DNA of 64,000 bases. Source: Streptomyces sp. CB02400 (GTDB lineage Bacteria; Actinomycetota; Actinomycetes; Streptomycetales; Streptomycetaceae). A program made the translations under genes and the position numbers. Below the pieces are notes generated by a model. It was not told where the DNA came from, did no database searches, and saw only the letters and a list, made by a program, of their open reading frames with translations. Shown piece after piece: positions 1 through 8,291 of the stretch. Location of the stretch: assembly GCF_001905725.1 (NCBI RefSeq), contig NZ_LIWB01000008.1, forward strand, positions 198,491 through 262,490. The letters run 5' to 3'. How positions within the stretch are numbered: position 1 is the stretch's first letter; each line of letters starts with the position of its first letter.

Positions 1-230
1 ACGGCCAGCGCCTGCGCCGTCTGCAGCGTGAACCGGTCCAGCCGTTCCAGCGCCCGTACGACCGAGGCGCGGGTGCCGGCGCGGGTGGCGAGCTGGGTGA
101 GGTCGGTGGGCACGGGCGTGATGAGGTCCGGCCGGCTGCGCAGCAGCGCGGCCAGCGCCACGTCGTCCCGCCCCCGGAGGGCCTCAGCGAGGGATCGGGG
201 GGCCGCCGCGGGCTTCTCCTCGGTGCTCAT
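1..230 (-). CDS. XPB/Ssl2-like helicase-associated protein, N-terminal part (gene runs off the window)
   Basis: Only the first 76 codons are inside the window, beginning at the ATG at 228-230 (MSTEEKPAAAPRSLAEAL). The visible part reads as a small helical, winged-helix-like module (LITPVPTDLTQLATRAG, then VVRALERLDRF). It resembles the N-terminus of the large streptomycete proteins annotated as helicase C-terminal/XPB N-terminal domain proteins. That assignment rests on recalled family resemblance; the helicase core lies outside the window. The gene is divergent from the membrane-protein gene at 348. Confidence 0.7.
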   Translation of the reverse strand, partial: MSTEEKPAAAPRSLAEALRGRDDVALAALLRSRPDLITPVPTDLTQLATRAGTRASVVRALERLDRFTLQTAQALA

Positions 231-347
231 CCGCCTCACGTTAGCGGGTGGGTACGCCGGTGGCGTGCCGGGAGTTGGGTCGGCCGGCCCCACTCGCGGT
301 ACCGTCGGGCGACGGTGTCCCGACGCATCCGTCCCGGAGGGGACTTC

Positions 348-1454
348 GTGGGTATCGAGAGCGACCAGGTCGTCTACGAGTATCTGAGCCGCGTCGGCGA
401 CGTGGCGCAGCAGCGGCAGCTGCCGTCGGCGGCCCGCATGCGGCTGGTCGCCGAGCTGCGCGACGAGATCGACCGGCGGCGGGCGAAGGCCGTGGTCGAT
501 TCGCCCGCGGCGGTCCGCCGCATCATCTCCCGCATCGGCACGCCGACCGAGGTCGTCACGGCGGCCGAGGACACCTCTGCCGCTGCCGCTCCGGGCGCCG
601 CCGCCGCTGCGCCGCCTGCCGCTGTGCCGGTGCAGCGGGAGCGGAAGGGCGGCGCGGGGGGCCGCGGCAACGCTCGCGAGGACGCCCGTGACAGCGCCCG
701 CGAGGACGCGCGCGGCGACGCCCGCGACAATGTCCGAGGCGACGCCCGTGATGGCGCTCGTGCCGACCGCCCCAAGGGTGTCCTGCGCCGGATCGTCCCC
801 CGCCCCCGCCCTGCCGGGGTGCCGGACAGCAGTCCCGCCCCCGCCGACGTACCGTCCCCGCCGCACCGGGCCGGTACGGACGAACTCGGCGACAGTGCCA
901 CCCAGCCCGACTGGTGGCGGGTGGACAACAGCGCGTTCGGCATCGGTGACGAGGTGCCGGGTTTCGTCGGCGGGGTCGAGATCCCCGAACTCCTCAAGCC
1001 GCCCCCGGCGAAGGAGAGGGAGGAAACGCCGGCCGAGCCGGCCGCCGCGCCGGAGGCCGAGGAGGAGCCCGCCGCTTCCCGTCGCCGCCGCTTCCTTCCG
1101 CGCCTGCCGTCGGGACGCTGGAGCAACCCCCTGCTCCTGCTCGCCGCCGGGCTGCTGGTCGCGGGGACCGTGATCGGCGACTGGCGTGCCCTGATCCTGG
1201 GCTGGCTCATCGCCTACGCCTCCCGTCGCCTGACCCAGGCGGAGATCAAATGGGCGGTGGTCATCCTTCCCGGCCTCGCGCTCGCGGGCGGTGTGGTGTG
1301 GCTCTGGGGGAGGACGGCGGGGCGTTGGGGCACGCCCATTGCCGAGGGGCATATGAACGCCGCGATCTCCGAGACCTGGCCGTGGGTCGTCCGGGCTGCG
1401 GCTCTCACCACGGCGCTGTTCCTGGTCTGGCGCTCGCAGCGCCAGAAGGGCTGA
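348..1454 (+). CDS. HAAS-domain-like membrane protein with a charged repetitive linker
   Basis: The start is the GTG at 348, preceded by GGAGGGG at 336-342; an upstream in-frame ATG at 315 has no ribosome-binding site. The N-terminal 70 residues (YEYLSRVGDVA ... RLVAELRDEIDRR) resemble the short helical HAAS signalling domain found in permease-like and ECF-sigma-linked membrane proteins. A low-complexity linker follows, with repeated D-A-R units at roughly residues 105-135 and then Pro/Glu-rich sequence. The last 110 residues form about four membrane segments (NPLLLLAAGLLVAG, ALILGWLIAYAS, WAVVILPGLALAGG, AAALTTALFLVW). The role is unknown; a cytoplasmic signalling module tethered to the membrane is an inference. 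Confidence 0.75.
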   Translation: MGIESDQVVYEYLSRVGDVAQQRQLPSAARMRLVAELRDEIDRRRAKAVVDSPAAVRRIISRIGTPTEVVTAAEDTSAAAAPGAAAAAPPAAVPVQRERKGGAGGRGNAREDARDSAREDARGDARDNVRGDARDGARADRPKGVLRRIVPRPRPAGVPDSSPAPADVPSPPHRAGTDELGDSATQPDWWRVDNSAFGIGDEVPGFVGGVEIPELLKPPPAKEREETPAEPAAAPEAEEEPAASRRRRFLPRLPSGRWSNPLLLLAAGLLVAGTVIGDWRALILGWLIAYASRRLTQAEIKWAVVILPGLALAGGVVWLWGRTAGRWGTPIAEGHMNAAISETWPWVVRAAALTTALFLVWRSQRQKG

Positions 1455-1847
1455 TTCCAGCCCCTCCGGCTGCACTCGGCCCGCTCTGGCTCGACCCAGC
1501 CCGTCCGGCACCATTCAGCCCGTCCGGCACCATTCAGCCCCTCCGGCGTTTGAGGAGCGGGGGTCCGGGGGCGGCGCCCCCGGGGACGGGAATGGGAAGG
1601 GGCGGCGGGGGCGATCCACCCCGGGCGTCTGCTGCGCTCACGGCGCTTGCCAGGTGCCGCTGCGCCCACCCGTGCCGCCCCAGCGGCACGACTGCCCGCA
1701 GCTACGGGGACTGGACTGCGGCACGACTGCCCGCGGCTACGGGGGCTGCGGGGGCTGCGGCGCGACTGCCCGCGGCTGCGGCGGTGGGCGGCGCGACTGC
1801 CCGCAGTCACGGGCGGCACGCCTGTCCGCGGCCGCGGTGTTGGGACA
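1455..1847. repeat. Repeat-rich intergenic DNA
   Basis: Two repeat types fill this 393-bp gap. First, CAGCCC-N-TCCGGC units occur four times between 1458 and 1548, the last leading into GCGTTTGAGGAGCGGGGGTC and a GGGGGCGGCGCCCCCGG hairpin. This composite is a common dispersed element near streptomycete 3' ends and probably ends the 348-1454 transcript. Second, degenerate units beginning CGACTGCCCGC(A/G)GCTACGGG recur about five times between 1688 and 1815. I see no gene here; several long apparent ORFs across it are composition artefacts. Confidence 0.6.
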
Positions 1848-1856
1848 ATGGCGCGC

Positions 1857-2486
1857 ATGGCCATCACCACCCTCCTCCCGCCCACCGTCGGCTTCGATCT
1901 CGACATGACGCTCATCGACTCCCGCCCCGGCATCCGCGCCTGCTACCTCGCACTGGCCGAGCGGACCGGGACGTACATCGACGCCGACCTCGCGGTCACC
2001 CGCCTCGGCCCGCCGCTGGTGGACGAGCTGCTCAACTGGTTCCCGGCCGAGCGGGTCGACGAGATGGCGGACCTCTACCGGGCCATGTACCCGACGTACG
2101 CCATCACCGCCACACCCGCCCTTCCCGGCGCCCGTGAGGCGATAGCCGCCGTACGGGAGGCGGGCGGGCGGGCGATCGTCGTCACCGCCAAGTACGAGCC
2201 CAACGCCAAACTGCACCTGGCCCACCTCGGCATCGAGCCGGACGCCGTGATCGGCAACCTGTGGGCCGAGCAGAAGGCGCTCGCGCTGCGCGAGCACGAG
2301 GCCACCGTCTACGTCGGCGACCACGTGGGCGACGTGCGCGGCGCGCGGACCGCCGGCGCGCTGTCCGTCGCCGTCGCCAGCGGTCCCTGCGACGCCACGG
2401 AGCTGCGCGAGGCCGGCGCGGACGTCGTCCTCACCGGTCTGCCGGAATTCCCGCGGTGGTTTTCGGACTACTGCTCGGGCCGCTGA
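1857..2486 (+). CDS. HAD superfamily phosphatase
   Basis: A 209-aa HAD hydrolase. Motif I is DLDMT near residue 15 (nucleophile and acid/base aspartates), followed by LIDSRPG. Motif II Thr lies in VVTAKYE, and motif III/IV is GDHVGDVRGAR, which binds Mg2+ and phosphate. The helical cap (ERTGTYIDADL to the LYRAMYP region) matches the phosphoglycolate phosphatase-like subfamily, but the substrate cannot be read from the sequence. ATG 1857 is chosen; ATG 1848 in the same frame would add three residues. An ORF extending upstream to 1647 crosses the repeat region and is not credible. Confidence 0.85.
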   Translation: MAITTLLPPTVGFDLDMTLIDSRPGIRACYLALAERTGTYIDADLAVTRLGPPLVDELLNWFPAERVDEMADLYRAMYPTYAITATPALPGAREAIAAVREAGGRAIVVTAKYEPNAKLHLAHLGIEPDAVIGNLWAEQKALALREHEATVYVGDHVGDVRGARTAGALSVAVASGPCDATELREAGADVVLTGLPEFPRWFSDYCSGR

Positions 2487-2497
2487 CCGGAAACCGC

Positions 2498-2764
2498 TCA
2501 GGAAACCGGACCGGAAACCTGCCCCGCCCGCGCCCGGCGGCGCCCCACCGCGGCCGAACGCAGTACGCCCGCGCCGGCCATCAGGAATCCGACGGCCATG
2601 AACATGCTCAGCCCGAACATGTACGTGGGAAAGGGCGTCGTCCCGAGGAACAAGGGGGCCACGGTGACCAGAGTGGCCACAGCACCGACGAAGAAGACGA
2701 TGGCACCGGCACGGACCAGACCGTCACCGGGCGCGGGGGAATTCGCTTGGGTTTTGTCACGCAC
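2498..2764 (-). CDS. Small integral membrane protein
   Basis: About 88 aa from the GTG whose complement is 2762-2764 (V-R-D-K-T-Q). An alternative start at 2797 adds eleven residues. After a short polar N-terminus come two hydrophobic helices (VRAGAIVFFVGAVATLVTVAPLF and MFGLSMFMAVGFLMAGAGVL), then a basic Arg-rich tail, which suggests both termini are cytoplasmic. No family was recognised. It converges on the HAD gene with an 11-bp gap and lies back-to-back with the cold-shock gene. Confidence 0.65.
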   Translation of the reverse strand: MRDKTQANSPAPGDGLVRAGAIVFFVGAVATLVTVAPLFLGTTPFPTYMFGLSMFMAVGFLMAGAGVLRSAAVGRRRARAGQVSGPVS

Positions 2765-2928
2765 CGGACCAGGGTAGTTCCCAGCGCGAAGGAACAACCG
2801 GGTGACGTCTTGTCACCGGCCTGAAGACCATTAGCCTTGGTACCGGCGGGTCATCGGGCCCGCCCGAGTGCTATCAAGAGCCGTTTTCCGAAGCAGTTTT
2901 CCCGACGAGTACGAGGACGAGGACAGAC

Positions 2929-3312
2929 GTGCCCACCGGCAAGGTCAAGTGGTTCAACAGTGAGAAGGGCTTCGGCTTTCTCTCCCGTGACGACGGCGGA
3001 GACGTCTTCGTGCATTCCTCGGTCCTCCCCGCCGGAGTCGAGGCCCTCAAGCCGGGCCAGCGCGTCGAGTTCGGTGTGGTCGCCGGACAGCGCGGCGACC
3101 AGGCCCTCTCCCTGACCGTCCTGGACCCGGCCCCTTCGGTCGCGGCGGCCCAGCGCAAGAAGCCGGACGAGCTGGCCTCCATCGTCCAGGACCTGACGAC
3201 CCTGCTGGAGAACATCACGCCGTCACTGGAGCGGGGCCGCTACCCCGACCGTGCGGCCGGCAAGAAGATCGCCGGCCTGCTCCGCGCGGTCGCCGACCAG
3301 CTCGACGTCTAG
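2929..3312 (+). CDS. Cold-shock domain protein with C-terminal extension
   Basis: 127 aa, starting at GTG 2929 with GAGGACGAGGA just upstream. Residues 1-65 form an OB-fold cold-shock domain with the aromatic RNA-binding motifs intact: KWFN, RNP1 KGFGFL (13-18) and RNP2 VFVHSS (26-31). Classical streptomycete Csp proteins stop near residue 67. This one carries about 60 extra residues (KKPDELASIVQDLTTLLENI ... AADQLDV-like) that look helical and may mediate oligomerisation or a partner contact. It probably acts as a cytoplasmic RNA chaperone. It converges on mqnD with an 8-bp gap. Confidence 0.9.
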   Translation: MPTGKVKWFNSEKGFGFLSRDDGGDVFVHSSVLPAGVEALKPGQRVEFGVVAGQRGDQALSLTVLDPAPSVAAAQRKKPDELASIVQDLTTLLENITPSLERGRYPDRAAGKKIAGLLRAVADQLDV

Positions 3313-3319
3313 AGCCGGC

Positions 3320-4192
3320 TCAGGGAAACCGCAGCGCGTCCGGGCCGAGGGGCGGCACCAGTCCCTCGGCCGCCGCACGCGTGAGCAGCCCCCGTACGGC
3401 CGCGTAGCCGTCCTCGCCGAGACCGGCCGTGAACTCGTTGACGTACAGCCCGATGTGCTGGTCGGCGACGGCCGGGTCCATCTCCTGGGCGTGCTCCATG
3501 ACGTACGGACGCGACACCTCCGGCTCGTCCCAGGCCATCCGTACCGACGTACGAATGGACTCGGCGAGCCGCGTCAGCGTCTCCTCGCCCAGCGACCGCT
3601 TCGCGATGATCGCGCCCAGCGGGATCGGCAGCCCGGTGGTCCGCTCCCAGTGCTCACCCATGTCGGCGAGCCGGTGCAGCCCGTAGCCCTGGTACGTGAA
3701 GCGGGCCTCGTGGATGACGAGTCCCGCGTCGACCTTCCCGTCCCGCACGGCGGGCATGATCTCGTGGAACGGCATCACCACGATCTCTCCCACCCCACCC
3801 GGTACAACATCCGCCGCCCACAGCCGGAACAGCAGGTACGCCGTCGACCGCTCGCTCGGCACGGCGACCGTACGGCCGGTCAGGTCCACCCCGGCCTCCC
3901 TGGTCAGCACCAGCGGCCCGCAGCCCCGCCCCAGCGCGCCCCCGCAGGGCAGCAGGGCGTACTCGTCGAGGACGTACGGCAGCACCGCGTACGACACCTT
4001 CAGCACGTCCAGCTCACCGCGCTCGGCCATGCCGTTGGTGAGGTCGATGTCGGCGAACGTCACGTCGACGGCGGGCGCGCCGGGGACACGGCCGTGGGCG
4101 AGGGCGTCGAAGACGAAGGTGTCGTTCGGGCAGGGCGAGTAGGCGATCCGCAGCTGCTGCTCAGGGGTGGTCATGCTGGTCATGCTGGTCAT
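3320..4192 (-). CDS. mqnD: 1,4-dihydroxy-6-naphthoate synthase (futalosine pathway)
   Basis: About 290 aa of the MqnA/MqnD periplasmic-binding-protein-like fold. MqnD converts cyclic dehypoxanthine futalosine to 1,4-dihydroxy-6-naphthoate in menaquinone synthesis. Family signatures are IAYSPCPNDTFVFDAL near the N-terminus, the Thr/Ser anion-binding stretch AVPSERSTAYLL and the HEARFTYQGYGL segment. Translation may start at any of three ATGs spaced 9 bp apart (complement ends 4192, 4183, 4174), because the 5' end is a tandem repeat encoding MTSMTSMTT. It overlaps the 3' end of mqnB by 32 nt, consistent with coupled translation of two enzymes of one pathway. Confidence 0.93.
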   Translation of the reverse strand: MTSMTSMTTPEQQLRIAYSPCPNDTFVFDALAHGRVPGAPAVDVTFADIDLTNGMAERGELDVLKVSYAVLPYVLDEYALLPCGGALGRGCGPLVLTREAGVDLTGRTVAVPSERSTAYLLFRLWAADVVPGGVGEIVVMPFHEIMPAVRDGKVDAGLVIHEARFTYQGYGLHRLADMGEHWERTTGLPIPLGAIIAKRSLGEETLTRLAESIRTSVRMAWDEPEVSRPYVMEHAQEMDPAVADQHIGLYVNEFTAGLGEDGYAAVRGLLTRAAAEGLVPPLGPDALRFP

Positions 4193-4904
4193 GCTGAATC
4201 CAACTCTCCAGGACGGGCGCGAGCTTCCCGAAGCCCTCGGTGAGGGCCGTCAGGGCGTCGCCGATGCGCCAGGCGGCGCGGTCGCGCGGGCCGACGGGGT
4301 TCGACACCGCCCGTATCTCCAGCACGGGCCGCCCCTGTGCGACGGCCGCCTCGGCCACACCGAAACCCTCCATGCCCTCGGCGAGGGCGTTCGGGTGCCG
4401 GGCGCGCAGTTCGGCGGCACGGTCGGCGGTGCCGGTGACGGTGGAGACGGTGAGGACGGTGCCGGGGCGGGCGTCCGTCACTCGGACGGCCTCCCGCACG
4501 AGTGAACTCGGGGAGTGATGCGCGACGTGCCCGAAGCCCAGTTCGGTGACGGGGAGGAAACCGTCCGCGGTCTCGGCGCCGAGATCGGCCACGGCGATCG
4601 TGTGGGAGACGACGAGCGAGCCGACCGGCGCCTCGGGCTGGAAACCCCCGCCGATACCGGCGCAGACGACGAGACCGTAGGGGGCGCCGTCGAGCGCGGC
4701 GGCGGTGAGTGCGGCGGCGGTGGAGGCGGCGGCCGAGGCGGGTCCGACACCGGTGGCCACCAGATCACACCCGCCGCCCGTCCGGACCAGGCTCACCCCG
4801 GGAAGGCGCACCTGCTCCACGTCCCCGGGGAACGCCCCGGCCACCGCGTCCCGCTCGACGGGGACCGCGGTGGCCACGAGAACGCGTGAGGACGACGTGC
4901 TCAG
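4161..4904 (-). CDS. mqnB: Futalosine hydrolase
   Basis: A nucleoside phosphorylase/MTAN-fold enzyme that releases hypoxanthine from futalosine in menaquinone biosynthesis. Visible features are the N-terminal strand RVLVATAVPVERDAV, the purine-site glycine loop VCAGIGGG, the loop GMEGFGVAEAA that binds ribose, and the catalytic-loop AVSNPVGPRD. Between the upstream DUF2771 stop and the conserved N-terminus no ATG, GTG or TTG is in frame. The best start is a CTG at 4902-4904, about 10 nt after AAGGAAG; the first GTG, at 4875-4877, would cut into the first beta strand. The C-terminus ends QHDQHDQHDHP, encoded by the repeat that also supplies the mqnD starts. Confidence 0.9.
   Translation of the reverse strand: MSTSSSRVLVATAVPVERDAVAGAFPGDVEQVRLPGVSLVRTGGGCDLVATGVGPASAAASTAAALTAAALDGAPYGLVVCAGIGGGFQPEAPVGSLVVSHTIAVADLGAETADGFLPVTELGFGHVAHHSPSSLVREAVRVTDARPGTVLTVSTVTGTADRAAELRARHPNALAEGMEGFGVAEAAVAQGRPVLEIRAVSNPVGPRDRAAWRIGDALTALTEGFGKLAPVLESWIQHDQHDQHDHP
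4168..4195. repeat. 9-bp tandem repeat spanning the mqnB/mqnD overlap
   Basis: GGTCATGCT occurs three times in tandem, with a degenerate continuation. Read on the minus strand in one frame it gives the mqnB tail (Q-H-D repeated), and in another the mqnD head (M-T-S repeated), each repeat supplying a new ATG. Confidence 0.9.
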
Positions 4905-4909
4905 ACTGA

Positions 4910-5410
4910 TCAGTCTTCCTTCTTCTTCAGCCGGAAGGACCACAGCCCCGTGGCCTCGTTCTCGCCCTCCTTGATCGACACCAGGGTCGAGTCGCCCTGG
5001 GCGCCGTACTGGGCGTTGAAGAACACGCTGCCCGGGATGACCTGGTAGGTCTTCTTGCTGGAGTCGACCAGCGGCTGACCGTTCATCAGGATGGTCCAGC
5101 CGTTGTCGGCGATCTCCGGGTCGACGCCGAAGCGCACTTCCTTGGTGGGGTCGACGTCGATCTCGTCGATGCCCTTGTCCTGCAGGCACTTGTTGAGCGT
5201 CTCGGCGTTCAGGGCCTCGCCCTCGCCACCGCAGGTGGCCTCCGAGCTCACCGAGTCGCTGCCCACCGTGATGGTGGCCATCGACGTCGGCTTGTCACAG
5301 GCGGCCAGGACGAGCAGTCCGGCGGATACGGCGCCGACGGCGGCGACGGCACGGCGGCGTCGCACAGCGCGGTGACTCAGAGCGGCTGCGCCGCGGGGCA
5401 ACGTGGTCAT
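4910..5410 (-). CDS. DUF2771 family lipoprotein
   Basis: 166 aa from the ATG at 5408-5410; an ORF extending to 5449 lacks a ribosome-binding site. The N-terminus is a lipoprotein signal: basic stretch RAVRRRRAV, hydrophobic core VGAVSAGLLVL, then lipobox LAAC. The mature part carries two cysteines (ATCGGEG, LNKCLQD) and a conserved C-terminal strand region (VFFNAQYG, LWSFRLKKKED) as in actinobacterial DUF2771 proteins. The function is unknown. It sits directly upstream of mqnB, so it is probably co-transcribed with the menaquinone genes. Confidence 0.85.
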   Translation of the reverse strand: MTTLPRGAAALSHRAVRRRRAVAAVGAVSAGLLVLAACDKPTSMATITVGSDSVSSEATCGGEGEALNAETLNKCLQDKGIDEIDVDPTKEVRFGVDPEIADNGWTILMNGQPLVDSSKKTYQVIPGSVFFNAQYGAQGDSTLVSIKEGENEATGLWSFRLKKKED

Positions 5411-5474
5411 GGGGCGAAGGCTATCTGGCGCGTCCGCCACACTTCCCATGCGGGGGTACGGCGTGGCCGCGCCG

Positions 5475-6908
5475 TTACGCCACTCGCGCCCGCCCCGCGT
5501 TCCCCTGCCGGGCCGAACGGATCAGCCCGCGGACCGTGGTCAGCCAGCCCGCGGCGACGATCGTCGCGCCCACCGCCAGCCCCAGCGTGCCGATCAGCGG
5601 CATCGCGATGCCGATCGCGCCGCCCAGCACCCACGACATCTGCAGCAGTGTCTCCGAGCGCGCGAACGCCGACGTCCGCACCAGCTCGGGCACGTCCCGC
5701 TGGATCAGCGCGTCCAGCGACAGCTTGGCCAGCGCCTGCGCGAACCCGGCGACCGCGGCGAGACACGCCACCAGGACCGCGCCGAAGAACGCCGCGGCCA
5801 GGATCGCCGCACTCGCCACACACGCCACCACCGTCACGATGATGATCTCCGGGGCGCGCGACCGCAGCCACGCCCCGACCGCCGTGCCGAGCGCGTTGCC
5901 CGCCCCCGCCGCCACACCCACTATGCCGAGGGACACGGCGGCGCTCTGCCCCGTCATCGGGTGCTCGCGCAGCAGGAAGGCGAGGAAGAAGATCAGGAAG
6001 CCGGTGAGGCAGCGGATGGAGGCGTTGGCGCCGAGCGCGTGGGTGACGGCCGGGCCGACCGTCCGCAGGCCGGGACGTTTCTCCGCCTTGCCGCGCGGGC
6101 CGTGCAGATGCCGCTCGTCGGCGGCGAGCAGCGCCACGTCCTCGCCCTTCGCGGAGTCCACCTTCGGCGGCAGCCGGAAGGACAGGAACATCCCCGCCAC
6201 GAAGATCGCGAACGCCCCGTACAGCGGCCAGCGCGGCCCGACCTGTTGCAGGCCCGCGCCGATCGGCGCGGCGATCCCGGTCGCCAGCAGCCCGCCGAGC
6301 GTGACCCGCGAGTTCGCCTTCACCAGGGAGAAGGCGGGCGGCAGCAGCCGCGGCACGACCGCGCTCCTGACCACCCCGTACGCCTTGGACGCCACCAGTA
6401 CGCCCAGCGCCGCCGGGTACAGCTCCAGCCCGCCGGTGATCACCGCGCCGGACAGGACCAGCGCGAGCAGCGCCCGGGCGAGCATCGCGCCGGCCATGGC
6501 GGCGCGACGGCCGTGCGGGAGGCGGTCCAGGAGCGGGCCGATCACCGGGGCGAGGAGGGTGAACGGTGCCATGGTGATGGCGAGGTAGAGGGCGACACGT
6601 CCGCGCGCCTCGTCGGTCGGCACGGAGAAGAACACGGTGGACGCCAGCGCGACCGTGATCATGACATCGCCGGCGCCGTTCACGCCGTGCAGCTCGATCA
6701 GCTTGCCGAGCCCGGACTCCCCGGCGCCGTGCGCGTGGGTCGCCCGGCGGATCCCTCGCGCGGTTCTGGTCACCGGGAAGTGCAGGGCGCGCCCGAACGC
6801 GCGAAGACGGCCGCCCGCCCGGCTCGTCCCGGAGCGTCGGCCGCTGCCCCTGACCCCTTTCGGCCCACCGGTCCCGGTGGCGCCCTGGGGTGTCCTCGCG
6901 GTAGCCAC
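5475..6908 (-). CDS. MFS transporter
   Basis: About 477 aa from the GTG at 6906-6908, with twelve hydrophobic segments in two halves separated by a charged loop (LPPKVDSAKGEDVALLAADE) near the middle. The first half includes ALASTVFFSVPTDEARG and ALYLAITMAPFTLLAPVIGPLLDRL, where the D-R-x-P-x-G-R-R loop 2-3 signature of MFS proteins appears (LLDRLPHGRRAAM). It begins with about 60 mostly hydrophilic residues that probably lie in the cytoplasm. The substrate cannot be inferred. It is divergent from the DUF3027 gene across 342 bp. Confidence 0.85.
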   Translation of the reverse strand: MATARTPQGATGTGGPKGVRGSGRRSGTSRAGGRLRAFGRALHFPVTRTARGIRRATHAHGAGESGLGKLIELHGVNGAGDVMITVALASTVFFSVPTDEARGRVALYLAITMAPFTLLAPVIGPLLDRLPHGRRAAMAGAMLARALLALVLSGAVITGGLELYPAALGVLVASKAYGVVRSAVVPRLLPPAFSLVKANSRVTLGGLLATGIAAPIGAGLQQVGPRWPLYGAFAIFVAGMFLSFRLPPKVDSAKGEDVALLAADERHLHGPRGKAEKRPGLRTVGPAVTHALGANASIRCLTGFLIFFLAFLLREHPMTGQSAAVSLGIVGVAAGAGNALGTAVGAWLRSRAPEIIIVTVVACVASAAILAAAFFGAVLVACLAAVAGFAQALAKLSLDALIQRDVPELVRTSAFARSETLLQMSWVLGGAIGIAMPLIGTLGLAVGATIVAAGWLTTVRGLIRSARQGNAGRARVA

Positions 6909-7250
6909 GACGCCATAGTGCCCCGAGAAGGCCGTGTGTAATGCCGTATCGCCATGGACGCCGCCGTGGTGCGGCTGTACGGCCGAATGCCGGAGGCCGA
7001 CGGGAACACGTCGCCGGAGGCGGTCGGCCGCCCCCGGAAACCGGCGCGCGGGACTCCGTAACAACCGTCGGTGTAGGCCCAGCGCACGCGAGAAGGTAGC
7101 GTGCGTATCTCAGCCATCCCGCAGAATGGATGGAGGCGCGCCCGAGCACGTTGTTGCGCGGACGTCGACGCGGTCCCACTGTCCGCTCCGTCCGCCCCCC
7201 GTGCTGGGAGTGGCGCACTCGTGAGACGGCGTAGGAGAGAAGCGATACCT
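6909..7250. other. Divergent intergenic region without a gene
   Basis: 342 bp between the MFS and DUF3027 starts. A weak -10-like TAGCGT lies at 7097-7102 for the rightward gene. The stretch near 6940-6955 (GTGTGTAATGCCG) is relatively AT-rich and may hold the leftward promoter. I see no RNA gene or operator. Confidence 0.4.
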
Positions 7251-8177
7251 GTGAGCGCAGCGACAACGCGAAGCCGCACCCCCGACCGTCTGTGCGCCGA
7301 GGCCGTCGACCTCGCCCGCGCCGCAGCCAAGGAGGCCGCCGCGCCCGGGGTCGTGGGCGAACACGAGGGCCTGATCTCCGAGGGCGACCGCGTCGTCACC
7401 CACTTCTTCGGGTGCCACGAGCCCGGCTACCGCGGCTGGCGCTGGGCCGTCACCGTGGCCCGCGCCTCCCGCGCCAAGATCGTCACGGTCGACGAGGCGG
7501 TGCTGCTGCCCGGCCCCGACGCGGTCCTCGCACCGGAGTGGGTGCCGTGGAGCGAGCGGCTGCGCCCCGGCGACATGGGCCCCGGCGACCTCCTCCCCAC
7601 CGAGGCCGAGGACCTGCGCCTGGAGCCCGGTTTCTCCGGCGAGGAGGAGCCGCCGCCGAGCTCCGCGGTCTCCCACGAGATGGCCGACCTGGTGGAGGCG
7701 GAGGACGCCGAGGTCACGGCCGGCGCCCCGGCCAACCTGCCCGTCACCCCGTCCCGCGGCTCGATCGCGGCGGTCGCCGAGGAACTCGGCATGCGCCGCG
7801 CCCGGGTCCTGTCCCGCTACGGCCTGCACAGCGCCGCCGACCGCTGGGAGGAGTCGTTCGGCGCGAAGACCCCGATGGCGCAGGCGGCCCCCGCCTCCTG
7901 CGTGTCGTGCGGCTTCCTCACCCCGATCGGCGGCTCGCTGGGCCAGGCGTTCGGGGTGTGCGCCAACGAGTTCTCCCCGGCCGACGGCCACGTCGTCTCC
8001 CTGGCCTACGGCTGCGGCGGCCACTCCGAGGCCGCGGTCATGCCGAAGCCCCCGCAGCCGGCCCCGCCGGTCATCGACGAGACCCGCGTCGACCCGTTCC
8101 CCCTCCGCCCGGCCCCCGACTCCGGCTCGGTCCCGGCGACGGAGGACGCGTCGTCGGCGGAGCTGGGGCACTCCTAG
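7251..8177 (+). CDS. DUF3027 family protein
   Basis: 308 aa from GTG 7251, with GTAGGAGAG at 7231-7239 as ribosome-binding site. The N-terminal half contains HFFGCHEPGYRGWRWAVTVA, a hallmark of this actinobacterial family. A central acidic linker (EEEPPPSSA ... EAEDAEV) is followed by a C-terminal region with a CVSCGFL ... GVCANEFSP cysteine cluster and a CGGHSEA tail, suggesting a metal-binding knuckle. The helix SIAAVAEELGMRRARVLSRYGL between them could bind nucleic acid. Biochemical function is unknown. Confidence 0.85.
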   Translation: MSAATTRSRTPDRLCAEAVDLARAAAKEAAAPGVVGEHEGLISEGDRVVTHFFGCHEPGYRGWRWAVTVARASRAKIVTVDEAVLLPGPDAVLAPEWVPWSERLRPGDMGPGDLLPTEAEDLRLEPGFSGEEEPPPSSAVSHEMADLVEAEDAEVTAGAPANLPVTPSRGSIAAVAEELGMRRARVLSRYGLHSAADRWEESFGAKTPMAQAAPASCVSCGFLTPIGGSLGQAFGVCANEFSPADGHVVSLAYGCGGHSEAAVMPKPPQPAPPVIDETRVDPFPLRPAPDSGSVPATEDASSAELGHS

Positions 8178-8207
8178 CACCGGCCGGGGGCGGCACGGCT
8201 CGGACGC

Positions 8208-8240
8208 GTACCGCCCTCAGGGCCTCGCCCGGGGCGGTAC
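8208..8240. terminator. Candidate bidirectional terminator
   Basis: GTACCGCCC (8208-8216) pairs with GGGCGGTAC (8232-8240) around a 15-nt loop. It lies between convergent genes: the DUF3027 stop at 8177 and the nuclease-like gene stop at 8292. There is no U-tract, as is common in Streptomyces. Confidence 0.55.
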
Positions 8241-8291
8241 TCGGCTCCCGCAGGGCTTCGGGCGCCTGCTCGGGGCGTGGAACGGGTTCGG

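Noticed and set aside
1647..1856. N-terminal extension of the HAD phosphatase
   Set aside because: It translates repeat DNA into low-complexity sequence and has no ribosome-binding site; the HAD fold begins at the ATG at 1857.
5403..6941. 512-codon plus-strand frame over the MFS transporter
   Set aside because: Its composition (Arg/Gly/His/Gln-rich) is typical of antisense frames in this GC content; the minus strand encodes the membrane protein.
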